Shown piece by piece: positions 56,201 through 64,000 of a stretch of DNA of 64,000 nt. How positions within the stretch are numbered: position 1 is the stretch's first letter; every line of letters starts with the position of its first letter. The translations under genes were made by a program, and so were the position numbers. The DNA is from Elgaria multicarinata webbii. Its lineage: Eukaryota; Chordata; Lepidosauria; Squamata; Anguidae. Location of the stretch: contig NC_086179.1 in NCBI RefSeq assembly GCF_023053635.1, forward strand, positions 2,494,001 through 2,558,000, written 5' to 3'. The notes under the pieces are model-generated. The model saw nothing but the letters and a program-made list of their open reading frames with translations, was not told where the DNA came from and ran no database searches.

Positions 56201-59013
56201 CACAAGAGCCTTCATCACTCACCTGCCACCAGAAAGGCTTAGATGCTGTGAACTGTCCAGGTGCCCAGGTGAGGAGAGGCCCTGTCCTCTAGGACAAACA
56301 AAACAAAACCCCCCCAAAAAGATACCTTGGCCCTGAGGTTTGCGTGAGGCCATCCCATTGCTAGAAAAAACCTCTGTATGGCTGGCAGCCTTCCCCAACT
56401 GATGCCCTCCAGATGTGTTGGGACTGCAACGTCCGCAATGTGCAACTTCGTGGGTCATGCTGGATGAGAATTATAGGAGTTACTGCCCAGGTTGGGGAAA
56501 GCACCTAGACGGTTTCTCCTACATTTTCCCCTTCAGCTGCTTCTTATTTAACAGTAGCAGCAATAACTTATTCTATCCTCCCCCTTTCTCAGCACCTAAA
56601 GCGCTACCGCCACTTGGAAGGTGCACATGCTCAGGCTCTGGTGATTCCCCAAGAGGAAAGAATTTTAGCGCTAAGGGGGTGACTACCAAGCACTCCTCTA
56701 TCCAGTTTTGAGGACCTGCTTGGATGCATAGGTGATTTGTTTACACAAGGGTTCTGGCTCGGTTTTGGATTGCAGGGGAAGATGTCGGAGGGTGGATGAG
56801 GCTCTTAAGCGTCCTTGGCCCAGGCCATTTAAGACTTTATGGTTGACATCACCAGCAACTTGATCTTGGAAAGTAATAGGCAGCTAATGCAGAGGGCTGG
56901 AATAATCTCCTCTCAGTGGTCACTCCTGTCTCCATTCCCCTCATATATAACCAGACTTCCCCAACTTTGGACTGCAAAACATCTGTAGGGTGCAAGGTTG
57001 GGTGAGGCTGATACAGACTTCCCATCACTGCTGAGTTAAGGACATAAAAAGCGCCAGGCTGGACCAGACCAAGGACCATCTAGTCCAGTGTTCTGTTCAC
57101 ACAGTGGCCAAACTGTGGGAAAGCCACAAGCAGAACATGAGGGCAACAGCACCCTCCTGCCCATGTTCCCCAGCAACTGGTGTACATACACCAGTACATT
57201 CTCAATCCTCCCAGAGTGCAGGACATGGAATAACGGGCTCAAGTTAAAGGAAGCCAGATTCCAGCTGGACATCAGGAAAAACTTCCTGGCTGTTAGAGCA
57301 GTACGACAATATAACCAGTTACCTAGGATGGTGGTGGGCTCTCCCACACTAGAGGCCTTCAAGAGGCAGCTGGACAACCATCTGTCAGGGATGCTTTAGG
57401 GTGGATTCCTGCATTGAGCAGGGGGTTGGACTGGATGGCCTTGTAGGCTCCTTCCAACTCTGCTATTCTATGATTCTATGATACTGCCTCTGATACTGGT
57501 GGTAGCACATAGCCATCAGGACTAGTAGCCATTGATAGCCTTACCCTCCAAGAGCTTTGTCAGAGACGAGAACCGCAGCGCACTCAAAAGCAAACAATGT
57601 ACCAGGCCGCATACGGCCCCAGAGAACCTGCATGTGAGAATCAGAAGGCCCTTTAACTGGAGGGAAAAGAAAAGGTTTTCTATGCCTCGTGTTTATAAAG
57701 AGAAGATTGAAACTGGGAAACAGAGAAGCAAAGGAGGGTGCTGGTTACATGAGTGGCCTGTGGAACCTAAAGAGAGGGGTTGGGTGGCCATTCTGCAAAC
57801 CACATAAGGCACGTGGATGGGATGGTTCTCTGTCTCGGGTGCACACACACACTGTCAGGGGGGAAATTTATCCACAGAAGAGCCCTGGAATGGAAAAGAA
57901 AACTGGACTTGGCATTCAGCGTCACACAGGTGTTGCTCATTAGTGTTGGAACTGTGGGGGTCGAAAATCAGGAAAGAATTTCTTGCATCATCCCTTAATT
58001 GAATTATTGGATGATGGAAGTGTGTGCAATACTGAGTATGAAATTGTATATAAAGCTGTACAAATGTGATATTGGTGATGGATGCTGGTTGTTGATGTTG
58101 TTAATGCTGGATGTGTTTTGTATGAAACGTTATACGTATATGCCTCAGTAAAATCTTTGCTGAAGAAAACTCTCCGTGGTGTGAGTATTTTTCACATGAG
58201 GTCCTGGTTCCTCTCTATTCGGCCCCGGTTAGGCCTCATCTAGAGTATTGCGTCCAGTTCTGGGCTCCACAATTCAAGAAGGACGCAGACAAGCTGGAGC
58301 GGGTTCAGAGGAGGGCAACCAGGATGATCAGGGGTCTGGAAACAAAGCCCTATGAAGAGAGACTGAAAGAACTGGGCATGTTTAGCCTGGAGAAGAGAAG
58401 ATGGAGGGGAGACATGAGAGCACTCTTCAAATACTTGAAAGGTTGTCACACAGAGGAGGGCCAGGATCTCTTCTTGATCCCCCCAGAGTGCAGGACACGG
58501 AATAACGGGCTCAAGTTAAAGGAAGCCAGATTCCAGCTGGACATCAGGAAAAACTTCCTGACTGTTAGAGCAGTATGACAATGGAACCAGTTGCCTAGGG
58601 AGGTTGTGGGCTCTCCCACACTAGAGGCCTTCAAGAGGCAGCTGGACAACCCTCTGTCAGGGATGCTTTAGGGTGGATTCCTGCCTTGAGCAGGGGGTTG
58701 GACTCAATGGCCTTGTAGGCCCCTTCCAATTCTGCTATTCTATGATTCTTTCAGAGGGAAGGCACTTAGAAACCGTGCAGGAGAGTCAAACGCTGAAAAG
58801 CTGCTGCTTAATCTCTGCTAAGCATTCCTAACACACGTACACACACACACACATATACCCGCGTACGGCCCAGGCCTGTGCAAGAGCCTTGCCCAGCCAA
58901 TACTTACTGGGGGGCTCATGTTCCGTTTCGTGTTTCTCCCATTGGGGTGGTGACACGGGCACTTGCCTCCGTACTTTTGGCGACGTGTCGCTCCAGAATG
59001 CCGGCCCTTTCAT
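44099..59013 (-). CDS. C-type lectin-like type II membrane protein (NK-receptor-like, group V), six exons
   Basis: Coding exons in transcript order: 59013-58908, 53762-53664, 52007-51909, 48699-48548, 47565-47423, 44222-44099. All have AG/GT borders; phases are 1,1,1,0,2 and total length is 723 nt (240 residues plus stop). Residues 1-36 are a cytoplasmic tail without Tyr, about 37-68 a hydrophobic span without charges, and 69-102 a basic stalk ending in an NRT sequon formed across the exon junction. Residues 105-239 are a C-type lectin-like domain with Cys at 105, 108, 119, 132, 136, 214, 227, 233 and 235 and the core motif YWIGL with WHWEDG. No EPN/QPD or WND calcium motif is present. The exon plan (tail, TM, stalk, three domain exons) fits KLR/CLEC2-type receptors. 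I cannot name an orthologue. An in-frame ATG at 59139 would add 42 residues. Confidence 0.85.
44345..44735 (-). repeat. tRNA-derived SINE split by an L2 tail
   Basis: On the minus strand the head reads gtgtagtggcaagagtgtca with a B-box-like ggttcgagtcc, then gctgagtgggg, and the 3' part resumes at 44470-44345 (tattacatttatatcccgct on +). A + strand L2 3' end with (AATA)n lies between (about 44472-44600). Confidence 0.7.
45090..45275. mobile_element. Palindromic MITE, 'atctacaccaagcaggata' family
   Basis: Left gccagatctacaccaagaag; right gatcctgcttggtgtagatt. The middle has the family's gtatataaaaggcaggagcc. Confidence 0.8.
45355..45560. repeat. Interspersed 'aacatcaggagtgccctgat' repeat
   Basis: Same family as 13390-13585, in the same orientation. 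Confidence 0.6.
46690..47345. repeat. Inverted pair of 'gcagcagattccagaaaggt' segments around a hAT-like element
   Basis: 46700-46775 and the complement of 47265-47345 are clearly related (tttcggcagcagattccaga versus tttaggcaggttcc-type sequence). A hAT-like element lies between them. Confidence 0.5.
46813..47058. mobile_element. Non-autonomous hAT-like element, CAGGGCCGGC ends
   Basis: 246 bp, ends cagggccggcgct and ggcaccggccctg, exact 8-bp target duplication CAGAAAGG (46805-46812 and 47059-47066). Confidence 0.92.
47423..47565 (-). CDS. Lectin exon 5: central WIGL part of the domain
   Basis: Acceptor ttccacag, donor gtgagg, phase 2. Encodes [21 protein letters not shown] and IWHWEDG, the hydrophobic core of the C-type lectin fold, with one sequon (NVT, residue 182). 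Confidence 0.92.
47715..48142 (+). repeat. CR1 3' end in lectin intron
   Basis: Encodes [20 protein letters not shown] and [20 protein letters not shown], then the tail. About 20 bases (ggctctcccacactagaggc-type) are missing near 48017. Confidence 0.9.
48167..48480. mobile_element. GAGCGTCATCAGA-type MITE, right end lost
   Basis: Starts gggcatcatcagacgagtgt and runs through the shared interior (cacgtgcacttttttacttc) up to about 48480, some 65 bases from lectin exon 4. Confidence 0.7.
48548..48699 (-). CDS. Lectin exon 4: first third of the lectin-like domain
   Basis: Acceptor ctccccag, donor gtgaaa. Encodes [20 protein letters not shown], then [16 protein letters not shown] and SEGEL. This is the usual Cys-x-x-Cys, Trp, Cys-Tyr and Trp-x-x-Cys layout of the long-form CTLD start. 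Confidence 0.92.
48825..50791. mobile_element. hAT-like element (1,967 bp) with internal satellite
   Basis: Ends taggcatgtgctc and gtgcacacccct(a) are inverted, and AAAATAAT is duplicated exactly (48817-48824 and 50792-50799). The GC-rich subterminal parts repeat gagcggag-type motifs. It contains a satellite at 50049-50600 and internal duplications around 49550-49650 (gtttacttctta/ctca). No transposase recognised. Confidence 0.92.
50049..50600. repeat. Satellite of about 150-155 bp units inside the hAT-like element
   Basis: The unit start ggggatgatggga occurs at 50049, 50198, 50352 and 50507 (spacing 149, 154, 155). Each unit has a gcgtgcgtatgtatccctgg-type segment, tcatggtggcgagtttgagg and gacggagctatggaaagggg. 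Confidence 0.93.
51118..51602 (+). repeat. CR1 3' end in lectin intron
   Basis: ORF2 C terminus and tail. A local tandem duplication of gaaagaactgggcatgttta lies at 51169-51216. Confidence 0.92.
51909..52007 (-). CDS. Lectin exon 3: stalk
   Basis: 99 nt, acceptor ttgtttcag, donor gtgagt, phase 1 on both sides. Encodes [20 protein letters not shown] and [12 protein letters not shown], with spaced hydrophobics that suggest a short amphipathic or coiled-coil stalk. Confidence 0.82.
52138..52332. mobile_element. Palindromic MITE, 'atctacaccaagcaggata' family
   Basis: Left ctcatctacaccaagcagga; right gatcctgcttggtgtagatg. Confidence 0.8.
52369..52903. mobile_element. AGGGCTTCATC-ended MITE (second copy)
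   Basis: Left agagcttcatcacacc; right gtgggatgaagccct. Inverted relative to 34244-34785; shares ggactctgaagtttcccagt and gtttaacaacaaca-type segments and the gataaagacatcaaaattgg module. Confidence 0.7.
52995..53640. other. Lectin intron, nothing recognised
   Basis: No repeat ends or conserved frames identified. Confidence 0.45.
53664..53762 (-). CDS. Lectin exon 2: transmembrane segment
   Basis: 99 nt, acceptor ctccactag, donor gtaagt. Encodes [20 protein letters not shown] followed by [12 protein letters not shown]: a single long hydrophobic span without Lys, Arg, Asp or Glu. Confidence 0.82.
53811..54179. mobile_element. GAGCGTCATCAGA-type MITE next to the lectin TM exon
   Basis: agagcgtcaccagacgagcg to ccatctgatgatgctct, complete. 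It begins 49 bases upstream (in transcript sense) of the TM-exon acceptor. Confidence 0.8.
55150..56010 (-). repeat. L2 LINE, 3' part, in lectin intron
   Basis: The minus strand encodes [59 protein letters not shown] and the L2 C terminus in one open frame of about 212 codons, then the 3' UTR. It is one of the least damaged L2 copies here. Confidence 0.92.
57045..57530. repeat. Interspersed repeat split by a CR1 3' end
   Basis: 57045-57190 matches the ggaccatctagtccagtgtt family. A CR1 3' end at 57200-57482 (+) interrupts it, and the host repeat resumes with actgcctctgatactggtgg. Confidence 0.75.
57942..58197 (+). other. Possible short LTR-like segment
   Basis: TG at the start, a TATA-like gtatataaagc near 58048, an AGTAAAATC near 58149 and a CA end are arranged like a small LTR. 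There is no target duplication and no internal region, so this is only a suggestion. Confidence 0.2.
58190..58752 (+). repeat. CR1 3' end in lectin intron 1
   Basis: Starts gtcctggttcctctctattc ([20 protein letters not shown]) and continues to the ATTCTATG tail. Confidence 0.93.
58908..59013 (-). CDS. Lectin exon 1: cytoplasmic tail
   Basis: Starts at ATG 59013-59011 with A at -3 and ends in the strong donor gtaagt, phase 1. Encodes [18 protein letters not shown] and a Pro/Glu/His-rich end, with no Tyr and no signal peptide. It was chosen as the first exon because phase and donor strength fit the transmembrane exon. It is the least certain exon because no homology supports it. Confidence 0.65.
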
Positions 59014-59460
59014 GGTTTCCCTCAACGCCGTGGGGTTTTGTGCACGGCGGTTTATTTTTAGAGATGGCCTACTCAGGTCTTTGAGGAATTGCCCCTCTGG
59101 CCTGGAGGAGGGCAGACTCTTCTTGGGTGCCAGTGGCATGTTTGGCCTCCTTTGGGCAAGCTCCCAGCGGCCCTCGGCAAAGTCTCAGTGGTGGAGGCCA
59201 CCAAGATGCCTCCCTGTCGTCCAAGGCAGTCCGGAGGAGGCCTCAGGGGCTTCCCGGCTCTGAAACCCCTTCCTCTTGGGGAAGCATCAGGCCCTTTGCT
59301 TGCGCAGACTGCAGGCAGGGCCTCCCTCAGCCGTGGGGCTGGTGGCCTGGGCCTGCTCAACGCTTAGCTGATGAGCAGTGGCAACAGAAGGCCAGGCTGG
59401 GCCTAGGCAGGGCGGAGTGCAGTTGCAGCCACTTCCCAGAGGCAGCGGCCAGGGCCTTCT
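59014..59460 (-). promoter_or_regulatory. Probable 5' UTR / promoter region of the lectin gene
   Basis: GC-rich, apparently single-copy sequence directly upstream of the lectin start, ending at a MITE. It contains an alternative in-frame ATG at 59139. No TATA box was recognised. Confidence 0.35.
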
Positions 59461-59464
59461 CACG

Positions 59465-59785
59465 TAGGGTGACCCTATGAAAAGGAGGACCGGGCTCCTG
59501 TATCTTTAATAGTTGCATAGAAAAGGGAATTTCAGGCAGGTGTCACTTCTATATACGGAGAACCTGGTGAAATCCCCTCTTCATCATAACAGTTAAAGCT
59601 GCAGGAGCTATACTAGAGTGAGCAGATTCAAAATAGGGCAGGACAACTGCAACTTGAACTGTTGTGATGAAGAGGGGATTTCACCAGGTTCTCCATATAT
59701 ACAAATGACACCTGCCGAAATTTCCTTTTCAATACAACTGTTAAAGATACAGGAGCCCTGTCCTCCTTTTCATAGGGTCACCCTA
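59465..59785. mobile_element. Palindromic hAT-like MITE, TAGGGTGACC family
   Basis: Complete from tagggtgaccctatg to catagggtcacccta. Flanks TTCTCACG and TCTCATGC match only in part. Confidence 0.85.
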
Positions 59786-60324
59786 TCTCATGCCCGACAG
59801 GAGAGGAAGGGGCCCCATGGGCTGCAAGCGAGCCAGTTTGCAAATAGACCTTCGGACAGTTTCCCTGAGAGGGCACAGCCCCACAGTTTCTTTCCCCTCC
59901 ACTGTAGAGTATACGGCCTTTGCGGAAAGATTCTCTTCCTGCCCGTTTAGGGTTCATTTTCCTTCCTTTTAATCTCAGATCTTTATTTTTGATAATCTTA
60001 TTCTGCGTTATGAAAGACTCGAGGGTGTGGACATTGTGTGTGCCCGTGTTTTATTGCTGGTGTTTTCGTTTCATTAAATTTATTACAATTTATTTATTAC
60101 AATTATTATTTATTACAATTCATTAAAATAAAGATTGGTCCGTTAAGTACACTTTGTAAGATTATTCCAATCTAAGGGCGCAATCCTATGAGAGCTTCGG
60201 CTATGGGGCGGTATATAAATGTAATAAATAATAATAATAATCCTATGCACATTTTTAGACAGAAAAGAAGTCCTTACAATTCCCAGAATTCCCCAACCAG
60301 TCCATCTCCACTGTGGTGAGGCCG

Positions 60325-60460
60325 GATCTACACTACTGCTTTAAAGCGCTTTATAACAGTTTTGAAAATGATATATGGAGTGTGTCCTGGGCCCCAACAG
60401 TTGTCAAAACGGTTATAAAGCGCTTTAAAGTGCTTTAAAGCAGTAGTGTAGATCCTGCCG
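60325..60460. mobile_element. Small palindromic MITE, 'tactgctttaaagcgcttta' family
   Basis: ggatctacactactgcttta to aaagcagtagtgtagatcct, with ggccccaacagttgtcaaaa at the centre. A second copy lies at 63530-63655. Confidence 0.8.
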
Positions 60461-60497
60461 TACTGTATTTCTGGTTTAAATTATAGTTATTATTTCT

Positions 60498-60720
60498 AGG
60501 CCTAATCTACACCAAGCAGGATATTGCACCATGAAAGCGGTATATAAAAGGTAGGAGCCACACTGCTGCTTTATAGTGGTACTGAAGTGCACTGACAACT
60601 GTTGGGGCCCCTGGACACGTACCATAGACCGCTTTCATAGCACTATATCCTGCTTGGTGTAGCTCTTGCCATTTATATAACGCTTTCATGGTGCTATATC
60701 CTGCTTGGTGTAGATTAAGC
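60498..60720. mobile_element. Palindromic MITE, 'atctacaccaagcaggata' family, with duplicated right end
   Basis: taggcctaatctacaccaag to gtgtagattaagcct. The right terminal segment (gctatatcctgcttggtgta) occurs twice. Confidence 0.8.
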
Positions 60721-60729
60721 CTTGGTTGG

Positions 60730-61481
60730 TAGGGTGACTATATGACCGGATTTGCCTGGATTTGTCCGGTTTTTTGTTGCAAACCGGCAAATCCGGAAGG
60801 GGAAATCCGGATTTTTTACAAAGAGCAGCTCTAACGGGAATTAACAAAAATGCTTATAACTCCGTCATTTTTTAAGATAAAGACATGAAACATGGAACAA
60901 TGGTAGCTCTTAGGAAGGGCTTTAGTCATACCAAATTTGAAACAGATCTGTTCATCCACTGATTTTTTAGGAATTTTTTAAAAATTAAGGTTTTAAAATT
61001 ATTATTTTTTAAATCGTCATTTTTAAAGATAAAGAGATGAAACTTTGCACCATGAAAGGACTTAGGTAGAGCTTTAGCCACACCAAACTTGAAACAGATG
61101 CGTTCATCCATTGATTTTTTAGGAATTTTTTTAAAATTGAGGTTTTAAAATTATTATTTTTAAAATCGTCATTTTTAAAGATAAAGAGCTGAAAGTTGGC
61201 ACCATGATAGCTTTTAGGTAGAGCTTTAGCCATACCAAATTTGAAACAGATCTGGGGCCAGTAGCAAACCCTGTTAACAACAACAGCAGCTTGCAATGAG
61301 TGAAGATACAGTCAGAAAAAATATTTGAGGGAAAGGGAGAATGTAACACTTTTTACACTGTTGTTTTTATACTGTTTTTATGTTTTTTAAATTTTTGTAT
61401 ACTTTTAATGTTTACTATTTTTAATTGTTGTAAACCGCCCAGAGAGCGTCGGCTGTGGGGCGGTATATAAATGTAATAAAA

Positions 61482-61516
<35 letters not shown>

Positions 61517-61802
61517 AATAACACAAAGAGTATAGCAAAAGCTTCAAAGTACAGCAAAACCTACAAAAATAGGAGTGAGTGAAGTTAATTTCATATACAT
61601 TGAATCTCTCACTTGTTCTTTATTTCAGTGATTTTAACATTAAGATGTTATGAAGAAGAGATTTGTCTTAAATGTGTGCTGTAAAATCAGACATGTGACC
61701 AAGGCTATGTTCGGGTGGGCACGCCCCCTTGGTGCTGGACACGCCCCCTTGGGGGCCGACCATGTTGTCCTCCTTTTTGTTTTCCAAAATATGGTCACCC
61801 TA
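60730..61802. mobile_element. hAT-like element (1,073 bp) with three 152-bp units and a nested L2 tail
   Basis: Ends tagggtgactatatgaccgg and ccaaaatatggtcaccct(a); exact 8-bp duplication TTGGTTGG (60722-60729 and 61803-61810). Module starts at 60874, 61026 and 61178 are spaced exactly 152 bases. An L2 3' end (61345-61530, +) is inside. The stretch gttaacaacaacagcagctt links it to the AGGGCTTCATC-ended family. Confidence 0.93.
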
Positions 61803-61921
61803 TTGGTTGGCCCACTTCTGGCCCACAGCTCCTGACAGATTACTCTAGTAGGAATGTGGCCCGAAGGGAAAAGATAAATTTCCCAACTCCCGGTTTACAG
61901 TTAGTGAAGAAGCACTTTAGA

Positions 61922-63209
61922 AGAAGTATAGATCCACTCCTGAGGACTCAATGGGAAATTTGGAGTAAATTTAAAGGGAAGCTGCTTCCGAGCAACTCTC
62001 CCTTAGCGCCGATAATAATGTTAAAGAATTTCCCAGAGGATCTGAAGGGTAGATTATGTAAAATATTAAAAGAGAAAAGTAAAATGAAATTAAAGGATTG
62101 GTTAAGAGATATAAAAACAAGAGAAGATATGGAAAAATTGTTAAAGGAGAAAAAATTATCTTGGTTAGAATATGGGCAATTAGAGCAATGGAATAAAAAG
62201 TGGATTAAAGATAATAAAGTTTGTAGAAAGATGACGAAGTTTGAAGAGTTAATAGTAAATAAGGAAAAAGGGAAAGGAGGTAGTATAGTTTTAAAAGGGT
62301 TAATGAGTGAAATATATAAATTACTGTTAGAGAAGGAGTTTAGAGAGAACCCAGAGAAAATGGTATGGGAATCAGATTTGAAGGTACAAATAGGGCGACA
62401 GAGCTGGGAGGGACTATGGAAACAAAGAGTGTTGAGAAGTTTATCAGTGAGAATAAAGGAGAACTATTTTAAGATTTTATGGAGGTGGTACCTAACCCCG
62501 ATTAGATTGAATAAGATAAATGATCAGCATTCAGCAAATTGTTGGAGAGGTTGTGGGGAAAAAGGAACGTATTTACATATGTGGTGGCAATGCAAATATG
62601 TACAAAGATTATGGAAGATGGTGTTTTCAGAAATTGAAGAAATAGTGGGAATGAAAATAGAACAAACACCAAAGATTGCATTGCTGTCACTATTTGAAGA
62701 TATAAAGTGTGGAAAAGAAACTATAGAGCTGATATCGAGTTTGCTGGTTGCAGCGCGATTGATGGTAGCTAGGAACTGGAAGATTCAAGGGGAATATTCT
62801 ATTGAAGAATGGTATAAAGAAGTATGGGATATAGCCATTAATGATAAATTGACATGTAATATTAAGTGGAGAAAAGGCGTAACTAAAATAAATGAGTTTG
62901 AGGGAATCTGGAAACAGTTCCTAATATTTGTGTTTACTAAGGGAAGTGGGAAACCCCCAGCAGAAGGAACGATTAGATTTTGGACTCAGGAATGATCCCG
63001 AGGTGGGGGGTGCACTTTTATGTTAAGAATGATGTTGTTGTAGTATGATAAGGTATAGGTAATAGTTATTCAACATATATGTACTCAACATTTATTCAAT
63101 ATGTATGTAGCAGTTGTTTGATGTTTTTCTTTTTGTTATTATTATTATTATAATGTTTTATGTATGTTTATATAGTGTAGAAAACAAATAAAAATTATAT
63201 TAAAAAAAA
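61922..63209 (+). mobile_element. L1 LINE, 5'-truncated, with long intact ORF2 C-terminal frame
   Basis: The frame is open across the whole copy to a stop at 62993-62995. It encodes LRTQWEIWSKFKGKLLPSN, LEQWNKKWIKDNKVC, the Cys/His cluster CWRGCGEKGTYLHMWWQCKY and GSGKPPAEGTIRFWTQE. A 3' UTR and poly-A tail follow. AAGAAGCACTTTAGA is duplicated (61907-61921 and about 63210-63224). Confidence 0.93.
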
Positions 63210-63359
63210 AAGAAGCACTTTAGATGGGGAGGCTGAGCTACATTTTAAACCTGGATCTCATTGAAACATCATAAAGGAAATTATGGGCGGCACGTGGCGA
63301 GAACGGTTGTTTTTTAAGGTCTCCCACTGAGGCCTTACTCCAAGTGCTCCCCTTATCCT

Positions 63360-64000
63360 TATTTATTTATTTATTTATTTCATTTTTATACCACCCAAAA
63401 GCCGAAGCTCTCTGGGTGGTTCACAAAAATTAAAACCATAATAACATATGTACAACATATGGTACAACCATATGTTGTACACTCAGTTGTCCTTAGTGTA
63501 CAACATAACAGCGCTGCCCTCAGCCTCTGAGCTGGATCTACACTACTGCTTTAAAGCGCTTTACAACAGTTTTGACAACTGTATATGGAGTGTGTCCTGG
63601 GCCCCAATACACAGTTGTCAAAACTGTCATAAAGTGCTTTAAAGCAGTGTTAAGACAACAGAGCTCATGTGCATTATCGCAGGAATAGTCACAATATGAA
63701 TCTTTATTTATGTATTTGTTTGCAATATTTATCCAAAATAGATAAAAAGGGGCAGCTCCCGACAACAGCCGAGCTTCTGCCTTCTGCACTGGCTCTAGCC
63801 TTAAGGGCAGCCCCAGATGGAGTGCATTGCAGTCATCCAGCAATGAGGTTCCTAGCGCCTGCACCTCTGTAGCCAAACGATCCCTGTCCAGAAGAGGGTG
63901 CTTTTGTCAGCTCTTTGTCTATCGTTCGATTTATTTTTTATTTTATTGCATTTATATAACGCCCCATAGCCGAAGCTCTCTGTGCGGTTTACACAAGTTA
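63360..64000 (-). repeat. L2 fragments and small MITE at the right edge
   Basis: 63360-63430 and 63930-64000 are reversed L2 tails (agccgaagctctctg). 63760-63900 is an L2 coding fragment on the minus strand. 63530-63655 is the small tactgctttaaagcg MITE. Confidence 0.7.

Noticed and set aside
58878-59480. Plus-strand frames over the lectin first exon and promoter
   Set aside because: They are open because of high GC, have no recognisable domain, and overlap the better-supported minus-strand exon.

Overview
This window is nuclear DNA of a squamate reptile, most likely a lizard. The evidence is spliced vertebrate genes with long introns, many truncated CR1 and L2 LINE copies, two L1 3' ends, a Sauria-type SINE, and many short non-autonomous hAT-like DNA transposons with 8-bp target duplications. 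Very little of the window is exonic; most of it is nested transposon debris and microsatellites.

Three host genes can be supported. (1) ODF3B/CIMAP1B, + strand: the last three coding exons lie at 3875-5435, and the 5' part lies left of the window. (2) TYMP (thymidine phosphorylase), + strand: nine coding exons at 26378-41454, about 471 residues, all splice phases compatible; only a short N-terminal coding exon is missing. (3) A type II membrane protein with a C-type lectin-like domain, - strand: six coding exons between 59013 and 44099. They were found separately, all phases agree, and the total is 723 nt (240 residues plus stop), followed by a polyadenylation signal. ODF3B followed by TYMP on one strand matches the mammalian order. 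In mammals SCO2 comes next; here the next gene is the lectin, tail-to-tail with TYMP. This is the most unusual gene-level feature seen.

Layout. 1-3870: L2 and palindromic transposon remnants. 3875-5435: end of ODF3B. 5.4-26.3 kb: intergenic and TYMP upstream sequence filled with CR1, L2, hAT-type MITEs, an L1 tail nested in a MITE, and a fossil LTR element nested in another MITE. 26.4-41.5 kb: TYMP, whose introns hold a CR1 with reverse-transcriptase motifs, an L2, a SINE and inverted-repeat elements. 41.5-44.1 kb: TYMP 3' UTR, GC-rich repeats and MITEs. 44.1-59.0 kb: lectin gene, with a 1,967-bp hAT-like element in one intron that carries an internal satellite. 59.0-64 kb: probable lectin upstream region, then MITEs, a 1,073-bp hAT-like element with three exact 152-bp-period units, and a 5'-truncated L1.

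The genes do not form one pathway. ODF3B is a sperm/ciliary microtubule protein, TYMP is a nucleoside phosphorylase, and the lectin resembles NK-receptor-type group V lectins. The structural novelty lies in the lectin and its position, in TE sequences that form splice-site surroundings, and in a roughly 150-bp tandem module shared by hAT-like families with different ends.
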